The notes under the pieces are model-generated. The model saw only the letters and a list, made by a program, of their open reading frames with translations, was not told the DNA's origin and did not search any database. Positions 33,901 to 46,400 of a stretch of DNA of 64,000 nt are shown here, in pieces. Made by a program: the position numbers and the translations under genes. The DNA is from Bryopsis sp. KO-2023 (taxonomy: Eukaryota > Chlorophyta > Ulvophyceae > Bryopsidales > Bryopsidaceae): the NCBI GenBank assembly GCA_030272585.1, contig BSYQ01000003.1, positions 7,254,001 through 7,318,000 on the forward strand. Reading direction: 5' to 3'. Numbering within the stretch: position 1 is the first letter of the stretch; the number at the start of each line of letters is the position of its first letter.

Positions 33901-34123
33901 GGTTACGCAAAAAGCAAAAAAAAAAAAGCAAAAAAAAAAAAAAAGGTTGATGGGTCAAAAAAAAAAATCCAGTGTGCGACTTATATTCCAGGCTCTTTTT
34001 TTTTTGTTCGGTGGTCGCTCGTTTTTTTTGGTGTGCTTTCATATTGGAGTTTTGTTTTTGGTTTTTTTTGTTTCGTTTTTTTTTTTGTATATATATTTTT
34101 TTTGGTGTGGGGGGGAGGTGGCG
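30927..34123. other. Gene-free purine-rich region
   Basis: About 3.2 kb with strong A/G bias on the + strand, dense A-runs and A/G mosaics (for example 31205-31290, 31550-31780, 32280-32330, 33000-33110, 33720-33960) broken by T-runs. The reading frames in it are Lys- or Phe-rich artefacts of composition. An AT microsatellite lies at about 31883-31904. Confidence 0.7.
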
Positions 34124-34995
34124 TCAAGGCACTGGATTCGCTAGGCACGAATTTGGAACGTGTGTTTCTTTTTCAATAAAACCTATTTTCGGCTGCTGGT
34201 TTGCCCAAACTTCTTCTTGGATTGTCCCTGTCCAGTTCTGTGAATCCATATCCACTTTTATATCTGCAAAATATTTTTCCAAGATGCTTTTGGAGTTCCG
34301 CCGCCGATTAGCACCATCAATGGAAAGCCACAGCTGGATGGTGGTGACCAAAGAGCAAAAAAAAAAAGAAATTTAATGTAAGGGGGGGAAAAAATGGTGG
34401 CTTTTTTCGACGACCACCCGATGCCCTGCTGTTTTTGCATCTTCGGAAGTAGGATTTAGGGTTGAAAAAGGAGGGTGGAAAATCAAAAAGGGGGATCTCC
34501 TCATAAAGATGTATGTGATGTGATTTTAACAGCGAGTTTTCTTGGTGTTCTTTTCTTAACTGGGAAGATGTGATGGAGTCGTTTGTGTAATATTTGTTTC
34601 GGACTAACGATCAGCAGGCGGTGGATTATTGGGGTCCCACAAATCTGGGGAAGTAGTTTTCGAGAATTGTGTTGATGTGTGCAGAGACCTGACAGAACTT
34701 CTAGCCGCTGTGATGGAATCGGTGGTGCAATTATAGCTTCATATTTTACTGTCCATCTGGGTGGGCATTCTGGAGCAACCATCATTGTTAATGTTTGCTT
34801 TGCATTGGGTCTATCATTCTCCACATTCTGAAAGGAGGAATTCTATGGGCACTGTGTTTTTGATGGATTGAAAAGATACAGGTGCCCTCCCCCACATACA
34901 TAAGTCGGCGTCCGACTGGAGGACCCCAAAACTTAACCTTTTGTTTCTGCCTCAGATTCTACGGTTTCAGTTTTCCGAACTGCAGAGAAGGCCAT
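34124..34995 (-). CDS. Putative exons of an unrecognised minus-strand gene
   Basis: Three stretches look coding: 34938-34995 (MAFSAVRKTETVESEAETK then a GTTAAG donor), a segment from about 34829 downward after a TTTCAG acceptor (VENDRPNAKQTLTMM, APECPPRWTVKYEAI...), and 34124-34345 (IDGANRRRNSKSILEKYF ... stop). I could not connect them in one phase, and no family was recognised. They lie just downstream of the ARL16-like gene. Confidence 0.3.
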
Positions 34996-35034
34996 ATTCT
35001 ATAAAAATGATGAAAACTTGTGTGCCAATTTTTT

Positions 35035-36331
35035 TCATCCAATGGATGCGCTGCCTTGTGTTTTTTCAATGATCCACCCCAGGAGTAGGTCAGTCCCTTG
35101 CCCAGTGAGTGCGGACAATTCAAACACCTGCAGCCGCTCCACCTCCATTTGCAACTTGGGCAGCTGCATTACCCAGTCGATCTCTTTCCTCGAAAGTGTG
35201 CATGGTAAGTCCCCCTTATTTAGAACCAGGCCAATGTTTTTTCCCTGGAAGAAGAAACAGAACAAGGTTTCCATGAGCATAAAAGATCATTCAAATACGG
35301 GAAATCGGTGTTGCTCAGCAGGACTGCATCATTTGAGGACTCTGCCAGAATATGCAGATGTGGTGTCCTGGCATCGATAGTCAGTCAATGTCAAGTCTTA
35401 AAGTAACATCCCAAAGGATACAACCGGAATTTTGAGATCAACCTGGGTTTCATCATGGGTGAGCAGCTCATAGAGCTCCATGGTCGCTTCCGAAATCATT
35501 GCACGTTGTGACATATCCACCACGAATACGAAAGTGTCGCATTCACCGAAAAATCTCGGCCACATGGGCATCATCAATCCTCCAACCTCTCTGTTGATGG
35601 CAAAACATCCAGTCTGTTCACTGTGGATTATTAGGACACCTTGCTAGATACGGGAGCATATTTCTCATCCCCATCAATGAAACCGTCTGGCAGAAGATCA
35701 GTGAACGTTTTGTTTTTTAGCCAAACCTCACTAATTGATACTGTCATTGACAGCGTATTTCCCAAATGTGCAAATGTGCGATGTATGGAATCAATCCCCT
35801 GACCTCACCTGGCAACAAGCGATTTCTTGCCCTTTTTCCCATGTTTGATGCTGTGAATTTCAACTCCAACACTGGGCACCAAATCTGCTGAAATCTGCTC
35901 ATAATTGTCTTCCGATCTCCAAATCGCTGATGGAAAAAATCCAATCAAGAAAAGTGAGACCCATTTTGAGATATGCATCTTTTCATTTCAATGCCCCCTC
36001 ATCCTCAATATTTCCCACTCACAGAGAACTCATCCCCAAATCCATAATTCATGACTTTCACAGCACCAGTTGAAAAAAATGTTCTCCTGGGGGGCGTACT
36101 TTGAAGACGGCGAATGAGAAGAGTCTTTCCTGCAGACTACCCAAACAGTCCCGAATTAGAATCTGCTGCAACCATGCAACCAGAACAGCTGGTGTTTGTG
36201 GAATCTGGAATCTTTTTACACTCGGGTATGTGTGGCTATACATCATGTGTTGTAGTGTTCACCTCCAGGCCAATGAAGAGTACGTCACATCCTGCAGCTC
36301 CAGTTTCACTCTTGCGTCTTGATTTCACCAT
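35035..36331 (-). CDS. ARL16: ARL16-type small GTPase
   Basis: Exons: 36263-36331 (MVKSRRKSE... CDVLFIGLE), 36067-36129 (GKTLLIRRLQ), 35809-35926 (VPSVGVEIHS...), 35422-35590 (EVGGLMMPMWPRFFGECDTF), 35035-35244 (LVLNKGDLP ... FELSALTGQG). Small GTPase motifs visible: end of the P-loop (GKT), a G3 region with EVGG in place of the usual DxxG, G4 NKGD and G5 SAL. The EVGG, 'W..F' and NKxDLPC-...MQLP arrangement matches ARL16, a divergent ARF-like family member linked in animals to cilia and Golgi traffic. The first half of the P-loop is not covered: a micro-exon between 36130 and 36262 is needed. The donor chosen for the second exon is weaker than a nearby GTGAGT, which does not keep phase. Confidence 0.75.
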
Positions 36332-36954
36332 CTTATCGGAGTGCAAGCTAGTACTGACCGCCCCAAGGAAAATTGCGCAACATGCACCGACGGACGTCTT
36401 TTGACGACCAATTATCTCGCCAAAGGCATGCTTTTCAGGTGCATTGCGTCGAATGTGTGCTGTAGAATGTGGCTTTTAAGGATGATGCTTTGCACGTCAT
36501 GACGATTTCTGCTCACAGCTGGTCCACGCCTTGAAGACGTCCAAAATTGTGACTACCAGGTGTCGTGTCCTCGGAAGTCGTCATGATGCAGCCCAGTTGC
36601 TATGGTTTCCATAATTCCCAGCCCACCATGGGGTCCTGAGTTGAGGCGAATGAGTGACCGAGGCTTACATTGAATATCGAGAAGAATGGCATGATCACAT
36701 AACAACAGGCTGCTCCTAGGTCTGAGAACACCACAATCCGACTGGCCGCATCATTGTCCAGCAGTTTTTCAACTCCTTAGGACACGCCATACTGCCAACA
36801 TTCATTACAGAAAATCCAAGGCCAAGGCCCCCACCCAGCCGGCCATCCCACACCCCATGCATGTATCCTCACTCGTTCAGAACCTATCAACCCCTTTGAG
36901 ATCTACCCCACCACGATGCAACTTATTCTCTGACATTCTGACTGAAACAAGCTC
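36332..36954. other. Spacer between PDH E1-alpha 3' end and ARL16 start
   Basis: Both genes are on the minus strand. No gene supported. Confidence 0.55.
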
Positions 36955-39523
36955 TTAAGAATGTGGATGGTAAGTTGTGGCGAAACGGGCTGTTGACTCT
37001 ACGCCACGCATCATAGCACCTTCGGGCTTCACATAGATGTTCCTGTACAGCCAATCATTGGGAGGGATTGGAGCAGCCTGCAGAAAAAAAAAAACAACCA
37101 AAGAGATGTAATGTCCTTGTGCTCCAGTCGAAAAATAAATAAAAAACATCACACAGTTTCACTCTTTCCATTAGCATGAGCATTGATAAGCTGGTTCCTC
37201 TACAATCCATTTCTGTGGCTTCTTATACCGTTCAGAGCAAATTCTAACTAAGAACATAAGACCTAGATTTCCGTGGTGCTGGTGAGGTTTTCAACCTTTT
37301 TTTTTGGGGGGGGGGGAGGGAGGGAGGATGATACATATGCAACGGTCAGACGCTTGAATTGGCATGCCTCCTCTAACCGATCTGAGGTCTTACCATGGAC
37401 TCTTTGACGGCAGCATCGATTTCTGCCTTCACGGCATTTTCAATCTTCTTCAGGTCCCCATCTTCGACCAATCCAAGACTCTCGATGAGTTGCTTCACTC
37501 GCCCAATGGGATCCCTTCACACAATGAAATCGCACTTTCCTGAGACTTTGAACAGTCAATGCACTTTATCCAGCACATGACGAAGGTCAAACCCACCCAC
37601 TGCCCTAAAACGAATGTGCTGCACAAGATGCTCTGCGATCATACCTCTCCTTTCGAATTCCTTGAACCTCATCCCTTGTTCTGTAAGTGCTTCCGGGGTC
37701 CGACATGGAGTGACCGTGGTAACGGTAAGTTTCCATCTCCAGGATGATGGGGCCGTTTGCTAAGGCATATTCCTTTGCATATGCACATGCTTGCTTCACA
37801 GCAAGCACATCCATACCATCTACGTTGATTCCAGGAACATAGTCTCCACGAGTGAAAAACTCGGATTTGAACGCCGCTCTCCAGATTGCGGTCCCCATAC
37901 CTGAAAACCAACAAATTGAAACCCAGCTAAGAATATGGACGAGGTTTTCCTCCACCTTGTTTGTTTATCGACAGTATTTCCATGATTAATAATAGAAAAC
38001 AAGCTTCCTCACCGTATCGGTTGTTTTCGCAAACAAAAATGGTCGGGAGCTTCCACAGAGCAGAGATATTCAATGCCTCGTATTTTTGACCTTGGTTGGC
38101 AGCACCATCACCATACCTAGATATCAACCAATGCATCCATCCTTCCTTCTCAACCCAGACCATTTCCCCAAAAAAAGAAGCAAAGAAACAACCAAAAAAA
38201 TAAAACCCTCACAATCCCACTCTCGACACCAAAAAAAACAGAGTTGGCAGCTCGGTTTATTCACATCTTCACGCAGACAGTGGGGAGGGGCCAAAGTCAG
38301 TTTCCTAAGCACAGCAATCATGATGCAAACTCCATCCACATGACAAATCGACCATCCTTACATTGCGAAGGCGACGCCTCCGTCGTCTCTGTACTTGTGT
38401 CCAAACCCAAGGCCGGCTCCCAAAGGAATTTGAGCTCCCACGATTCCATTGCCACCGTAGAAATTGGACTGCTTCCTGTACATGTGCATGGATCCTCCCA
38501 TTCCCTTCGAGATGCCTTCTGTTCGGCCAAAGAGCTCAGCCATGACCTCCTTCACGGTTCCACCTCTGCCCAAGTGCTGGCAGTGATCTCGATACGATGT
38601 GACAATGGAATCCTTGTGGTTGATTGCAGCCTCCATTCCAACGCAAATGGCTTCTTGGCCGTCATACCTGTGCACCACCACCAAGCAGCTTACGATCGGA
38701 CCAAGATTTCTACCATCCCAGCCATGGTTTCCCACCCTCGTCAATATGAGGGCCTCTTACTAATTAGGTGTTTCAAATTTTGATTGATAACGGAATCCAC
38801 CTTCACCTTTTGCTTTTGAAACACAAAGGGGTCCATCCCATCGCATGTCATTTGTTTCATTTTTTCTTAACAGCTCAAATCTTTGTTCCATTTAGAATTG
38901 ACATTATGCTTCTGATCCCATGTCATAAGACTTACTCCTTTCAGTAGGTTGACTGAAATTTCAACTATTCTTGGTAATTTTTTGACTCGTTTCTGGTATT
39001 TTTGATGGATTGATCATTTTGGAGTCATGAATGGAAAAGTGGCAGTGGTGGTTACACTCACAAATGGCAGAAGCCTCGAATCAATTTCTTCTTGTACATC
39101 TGGTCCGCAGCGATTTCCATTCTCCTCATTCGAAACATCATTTCATACATTGACAGCAGTTCCTGCTTGGAGGTTCCCACAGTTGTACTGGGGGGATCAA
39201 CCTTGTGGTGCTTGAACTCCCGCACCTGAACTCACACAAGGCCTCCCATCACTCAGGCATTCCAATCACAACGTATATTGTTTTGTCTCTGTTCGATCAC
39301 GATCGACAGCCTTCGGTTGGCGACGGAACAGTTGTTCCTGATGTGAATCCCACCGAAACTGGCACCGGTCGCCCAACATTTGTATTCCATACAGTTATCG
39401 AACCTCGACGGAAAGAGAGCCATCCGCTGCACTGGCCATTCCTCTCGTTCCAGCGGCCTGAATTCCCCTCAGGATCGACAGAGTCCCCCCCAAGGGACCG
39501 CGGAGGCTTTGCAAAAAGGCCAT
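36955..39523 (-). CDS. PDHA1: Pyruvate dehydrogenase E1 component, alpha subunit (mitochondrial)
   Basis: Seven phase-consistent exons: 39404-39523, 39062-39225, 38362-38667, 38013-38116, 37645-37900, 37394-37514, 36955-37077; 397 residues. With E1-beta it forms the thiamin-diphosphate enzyme that decarboxylates pyruvate in the mitochondrial matrix. The N-terminus ([13 protein letters not shown]...[15 protein letters not shown]) is a typical basic presequence. Motifs: [32 protein letters not shown], the ThDP motif GDGAANQGQ near residue 199 ending in CENNRYGMGT, and the phosphorylation loop [20 protein letters not shown] near 295, which PDH kinase targets in other eukaryotes. GDGAANQG and the NNRYG ending distinguish it from the plastid form. 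Looks intact. Confidence 0.95.
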
Positions 39524-40454
39524 AGTATGCGAGTTCGCTAGTCTGTCGATCCAACGCCGGACACAAAATACTGTTGCGCCTTCAGGCCCAGGATCGAAAC
39601 GCGCAAACCAGGAATGGCAGACATATTTATATTCTTACGATCATCACAATTTAACGGGGGCTCCCATGACAGCCTGATGGTGTAATTTTGCTGAGTTTTG
39701 GCTCCAAGCAAGAAACTGTTGTGGAGAAAGATCAAACTGAAGGCCCCCAGAACTGCAACATTGTTTCCAAAAGGAAGAATCTTTTTCAGTCCTTGATATT
39801 GTTGGAATGGGTTTTCTGAACAACTGTAAATGAGAAATAATCTGGGTGAATGGAACAATAGATTGAATCTGTGAACTGTTTAGTCATGAGAAGTCAAAGG
39901 AAAACAGGAAGGATAAAAGGGTTGCTGGGAAGGGAAAGGACAAAAAAAAAAGTTTGGTTGCAACTTTGACAATATCGTTTCATTGCCACTCTACATGGCT
40001 TCCAGTAAAGTGCACCCTCCTTATGCTCCTTCTGTTCATTGGATTTTCTAGAGGAGTGCATTTTTCATGTCCATCTCTTGGTTGCTTGATAGTTAGAAGA
40101 ACCCTCCTGTTTTGCAGCATAGACCTGAACCTCTAAGCATGTGATGTTGGAGTCCAGATTGGCAGTGGATTTTGGTTTTTTTTCAAGTGGATTTCAGATT
40201 GGTATTCAGAATTTTGATGAACGAATGAAAATTCTGGTCGAAAGCCACAGGTCCGCCCAAGCCTCCAGCAACCGCTCCGCTTCAAATCGACATCAACGCC
40301 CCACTTCCGTGTCTTCTGTCGTCACGCCCATCGCAGGCAATCCTCGAGACGCTACGGTGTCAAGCTGCCTTGCAACCACGCTTCCCCCCTAATTTATTGG
40401 AAGAACTCACAGCGCGTTCTTTTTTTTGAACGGCCGTGACGCCCTCGACGCACA
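39524..40454. promoter_or_regulatory. Divergent promoter region PDH E1-alpha / TIC110
   Basis: 930 bp between two head-to-head start codons of organelle-targeted proteins. No gene is supported inside; both promoters must lie here. No specific boxes were proven. Confidence 0.5.
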
Positions 40455-43400
40455 ATGAAACGTGCGACTGCAGGAGTTTCCCCCAGCAGTGCCGCGATGA
40501 GCTCCACCGCCAGGGCTGCTTCGTTGCGTCCCATGTGCCCCACCAACGGCCATTCGTTGAGCTGTGGGGTTATTAAACCCCCTCGCCTCAACAGGCGGCG
40601 AACGTTCACCGTTAAGGCCCAGGCTGATTGGTCGCAGCCTCCCCAACAGGTGAGGAAACTGCTTTCCAAAGAAGCCACGTCACGTCTCGGACTGTCGCGA
40701 TACCTCAAGGTTCCCAACCACCCGAGTTGATTGAATGCCGTCGTACGATAGCAGGCGTCTGTTTCGCTGCGAAGGGAACCCTTTTCAAAACCTACATACC
40801 TATTTCCTATTCATTGTGTTTTCATTATCAATCGAGCCAATGCACAAACAACAATGTTGAAACTTTTTGAAGGCAAATGCCAGATTGTGTTTTTACAAGC
40901 TGCCCTAAGTAACCAAAGCATCATTCTATTTTTGGGAAATCAGGGTCCATTCCAAACAGTTCATTGCTCTTCAATCCTGCCCAATTTCCACAGGCTGAAT
41001 AAAAGTAAAATTGCTGGATCTTTGAATACAGTTAATATGTTTACAATGAATTAAAAATGTGATAATGTGTCCAGCAGCCACCTCCTGGAAAAGCTGCATT
41101 TCTGTACCCTAAGGAAAAGGAAGGCCTGCAGGGCACTCTGTCAGACTTACCAGCAGGAATGGCTTCTGTTGGTGCCGTGGGTGTTTTGGGAATTGCTGCC
41201 ATAGTCGGCTATGTTGTGGGAGGGAAAGCACCAGGTGGGATCTTAGTCATCATTCAGCCAATGAATTGCAAGTTGTAAGTTTCCTTTACCCGAAGTAGGG
41301 AAATTGGAGCCTAACCCACTCATTGTTCTTTCAACCTTGGACATATGAATAACCCCCATCACGAAAGCGATCCACAGAAAATATATCACTAAGAAAATAA
41401 CATTAAATAAAAAAGCTTCCTGCTTTTTTGTGTACGTGAACAACAAAATAGGATGATAACTTGGCAATCCACCACATGGGCAATTAGCAAGCCAGCTCCG
41501 GAATGCTGTCCTAGAGAAATGGTTGAGTGAAATGGAGGTTTGTCATGGCTTTGCAGCTGATGTTAGGAATGTGGGTCGAGCTGTTGGAACTGCAGTGGGC
41601 GTGGGTTCCGCTGCCTTTGCTGTTTCCAAAATGGGGGAGGCCAGGCAAGGTGGTGCAGGCGTCGATCTGTACAATACTTTGGTCGCCAAAGATGACCCTG
41701 GTACCCTCCAAAGATATGAAGTGGAGGAAATCGAAAAGAAATACGGAGTGAACATGTCGGAAAAGCTCGTCTCGGAATTGAAGATGGTTTACGATCAATA
41801 TCTGGACAGCATGATCCCTCGAGGGGCAGAATTGACGTGAGTCCTTAGTAAGGCATGCGCGGTGGACTATATATATAGAATCTTGAGTGCCAAAATTTAG
41901 GCCGTTTTCAGTGGTGAAAGATAAACTGTTGTTGGATTCAGGGGATCTGAGCCTGAGATGATTAGATCGTTCAAGGAGGCACTTGCGATTTCTGATGAGG
42001 ATGCTGCAGCGGTGCACATGGATGTTGGTCGAAGGCTTTCCAGATTGACATTCGAATCTGAAAACAAGGGTGCCGAAGCTGAAGCTAGAAGGGTAAGCAG
42101 ATCTCCAATTTAGATTTTGAATGCCAGGCTTTTGGGGTCTCCCTTGGAATGAAAAACAGACAGCTGGAAATAAAATTCTGCTAGCAGTGAGCTGAGCTTT
42201 GCTGACTTGAATGTTTGACTCTTTCCTGAAGGGTGTTGATGTTTTTTGTTTGTGTTCGTTTTTCCAGGCGTTTCAAAAGTGGATTTATATTTCCTACCGT
42301 GTGTTCGGAGAGCGCCAAAGTGCCTTCCTTTTGCCACTTCCGCGAGTGTTTGGTTTGAATCAGTCCCAGATCATGGTGGCTCGACGAGATAACGCAAAGT
42401 CAATTTTCAGGTCTAAGATTGAGGAAACCGGCGCTCCCCTGCAAGCCGACAGGTGAAGACATAGTTTTCTTGAAACTATGAAAAACGCGGAATATATCCT
42501 GTGAATATATATACTTGGACCCATGCAGTCTCAGGAAACTGTTGTTAGATGAAATTAAGGAATGAAAGGTTGAATCTCTGAAAACATATATATGATTATG
42601 AAGCATTATATCGCGTCTATGAGTTAGGGTTTGGTGCTGGTCCTGAACAATTTTTAGCCTCCATATGAAATTTCTGATGGGAATTGTGTGTGGTTTGAAT
42701 CTGTGCAGGCGATTCTTGGAGGCCTTGAAGGCGTACCAACTGGAAATTCAATTGAAAGATGAAGTTGCCTCCGAGGTGATTATGGAGTGTGCCCGACGGA
42801 GAGTGGAGTCCAGTCTCGATGCTGCCCTCAAGAATGTGAAGGAAAGATCAAGGAAGAAAGACTACACCGTCGCCCTCAGGGTAAAAAAGCATACTAGTTT
42901 TGTTTGGCGGCTAAATTCATATGTATATATATGTGATTTCTGTCTGACATGTATCATCGTGGCTGTCTGAGTAGGAAATGGAAGGCGTTCTGGAGTTTAA
43001 CCGCCAAATGGACGCTTTGGCTGCTGAAGGCAGTGATTTGCTGCCCGCTGGCCTGGGAAAAGTGACCATTCATGGTGGGGTTTTCGAGATGGATGTCAGC
43101 AGTGCTGACCAACGGGAACTCTACAAGGTGTTCCTGGAGGAAAGAATGGCTTTGGATGGCCAAATGACGGTCCAGCTGGAAAAAGATTTGGAGGATATGA
43201 TGATCGTGCTTGCATTGGGTCCCAAGGAGGCAGACGCTATCAGGGAAGAGGTTGCCAGCAAGATGTACAGGAAGCTTCTCAAGGAAGAGGTCACCAGTGG
43301 AAGGTAAATTCTTTTGCTGGACACGTGCATCTGGCTTGCGCAGGGGGGATACCATCAAGAGTGAACCACCAAAAGCATCCAAAAGCAATGGTTTCTGCTT

Positions 43401-46400
43401 ATCGAAAAATCACACACGCAGGGTCTTCTATGGGAAAATTGAAAATTGAAAATTTCTGATGTTCATATCATTTTAGAGAAAATGAAGTCAGCGTTTTGAC
43501 GTATTGCGATGTTTCAATTTATGAAGGTTGGATGCTGCGGATTCCAAGGCATCTGTCTTGCAAAAGCTGTGCGACAGGCTCCGGTTCAGGCCTGAATTGG
43601 CTTCCCAGATGCACAGGAGCATTTTCAAGCAGAAGGTGGAGAGCATTCTGGCTGCGGACGATAAGATTTCCGACGAGATGGATGTTGAGCTGAATCGCCT
43701 CAGAAAGCTCATGTGCATTCCCGAGGTAACAGAGCCAGTCTTTTTTCAGTTCCATTGATGTGTCTGCCGCTTATGTAGATGGATGTGTCTGTCAATGGGT
43801 CGATTAATGGAACGGGGATTCGTGATAAATCAATTTGGAATATTAGTGGTGCTTGAATGGCCTCGATTCGACGGTCTTCATTTGTGATTTAGTTTTAATT
43901 TTTTTGAACTGAATGTTTTGTGCATAAGTTTTTAGATGTGTGGTGGAAAATGCTTTTATTTGGCAAATATCCTCTTTTTGCCAGGCAAACTTGAATTGCT
44001 TCATGTCCCCCCCCCCCCCCAAAAAAAAAAGAAAAGCAGTGTCTTTTCAGCTCTCACCGATGTAATAACTGTGATGATGAGGATTTGAGTTTGAACACGT
44101 ATGTATTGCAGAGAGATGTTGACGAGGTCATGCTGGAAACCGTGGGAGGTCGATTGAAGGCCGTTATCGACGATGCTCTGGCAGCCGGAATCGATAATTT
44201 CAGCGAGCAAGACAGAAAGAACGTCAGAAAGGGCATGGATGTGAGTGGCAATTCAGACGACTTGTTCCTTTTCCTTCTTGATTATAGACCCTTCAAAACT
44301 ATTAAACATTTCTATTAATTCCATTTCTTGATACACCCCCCAATCATTTTTTTTTTTTGGCAACCATTTTTGCTCACTGTGTCTGACTGGAGTTCCCACC
44401 AAAAATCAGAAACAGAGAAGAGTTGAACCAGGTTCAAGTAGGGTTATCGATGTCCACGTAAATTTGGCATTCAATGTATTGATGTTGAGAGAGGAAAAAA
44501 ATAGAATCTGAATTTCTGTCGCAGGAACTGAGGACTCCTCCAGCAATGGCAAAGACTATTTTGGAGCAGTCTGTCCGACAGGCTTTCTTGAAGTTCATCT
44601 CCCAATCTAGGCTCAAGGCCAACAGGCTGGAGGCTGCCAAGGAGCTCAAGAAAATGGTCTTCTTTAGCAACGTTGTCGTATCACCGATGCTCGAAGAGGT
44701 CAAGGTGAGGTTCAGCTTCACAAATCCTTCTTTTCTTTTTTTTTGCCATGGAAAATATTTCCTCGTTGATTTTTCATGGCAAATAAAACTACTCAGTGAT
44801 GGAGATTTCTTGCTTTTCTCGAAAGAAAATTGAAAGAAGAAAAAAGTGTGCTACTTACTGCTCTAGTGTTGGTTCTTTTCTCAAACTTCTTTTTTTAGTT
44901 TTCCAATCTGGAAAAGTGCACTGTTGGATTTTTTTTGCCAGTATTTCTTTTTGCTGGTTCAAAATGATATCAATTTTCAGAAGCTTGAGAGTGGTGATTT
45001 TTGCATTACAGGGTATAGACAGTTCCAAGATGGCAGCTGCTCAGGCCGAGTTTGAGGACACTCTGGCTGAAGCCAAGCGAATGGCAGAGGCTGAAGAAAA
45101 TGCGAAGAAAGGAGAATCGTCAGACGGGGAATCTGCTGGAGACGAAGCATCTGCTTCCACGGATCCTGAAGGTTAGTTTCTGTCCTTGTGCATGGGTTAT
45201 TTTGAAAAATTGCTTCGTTTCAGCAATCAGGAACTGTACAAAATGAAAACCCATAGGCTATTTTTGGACATCGATCTTCGGCTTCCATCGCACTTGCGAT
45301 TATGGCCGCCAATTTCAGTTTCCCTTTCTCACCCCCTCGCAAAGAAAAGCAAGAAACAAAATACTCGAAAGAGGCTTTTTAAAAGTGATTTCTTTTTTTT
45401 TGACTGGTGTGTGTGTTTTCCTGCATGCAGCTATGCCCAGCAGTCTCAAGAAGTCCAAGGAGGGTGCAGAATCCTTCAAGGAGTCAGACGAAGTGGGCGA
45501 TGTCAAAATGTCCTCCCAGAAGGAAATCACGCTCAAAGAGGATCTCGACCTTCGCGACAGGGTCGACATCTACAGGAATTACCTCATCTACTGCATGTCA
45601 GGCGATGTCCTGTCCATGCCAATGGGAGGTACTGTCGTTTTGGAGAGGGACACCAGCGAATTCGGTCGGTTGAGTCAGCTTGGTGATGTTTTGGGACTCA
45701 GTCCGATGGACGTCATGAAGGTCCACACGGATATGGCCGAGGATGCCTACCGTAACCAGGTAAGAATTCATATTTCAACACACATGTTCCATAATAAGGA
45801 ATTTGCTGGTAGCACCCTGAATCAAGAAAAGCTTGGAGATTGGCCAGAATCATTCGATTGCTCAGGGAAGTGGTTATGAGAGGATTTCCCCCCCAGAGCA
45901 ATGTGTCCATTGATCGAGGGGACAGAAAAGAAGGAAAAACGCAATCGAAACTTATGATCAGGTGCTCATGAGGTGATTTTTTTGCTGGATTCAGGTCAAG
46001 GCTATCTTGGCAGATGGCATGTTGACCAAGGAGAAAACCGATTCGTTGTCGGAAATGCGAGAGAAGCTGGGTCTGACCAAGGAGCAGGGTGACAAGATTG
46101 TGAGAGGGGTTCAGAACGAGGCCCTCGCACAGTCTGCCCAATCCGCCAAGGCCATGGGCGACTTGGACATCAAAAAAATTTTGGACATGAAGGAATCCGG
46201 AGTCGATATCAATTCGTTCACTTCTTCAGAGTTTAGGAAATCCCTGTACCAAAAGGAGGTAATGAGTGTCTCTAGAGCAGTCTGCATATGCCAAGTTGTT
46301 TTACTTTTATAATCACACTTGTTTCTTATAGGAATGAAGTTCTTGACGAGGTCTTCTTTTTGGACAATTTTCTTCTGAAAATGCAGGAAAGAGCTCTGGA

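Noticed and set aside
30927-34123. Lys- and Phe-rich reading frames
   Set aside because: They arise from A/G and T homopolymers and lack start context, splice logic and domains.
36955-39523. Plastid-type PDH E1-alpha
   Set aside because: [16 protein letters not shown] and the HSMSDPG loop are the mitochondrial form, and the N-terminus is a mitochondrial-like presequence.
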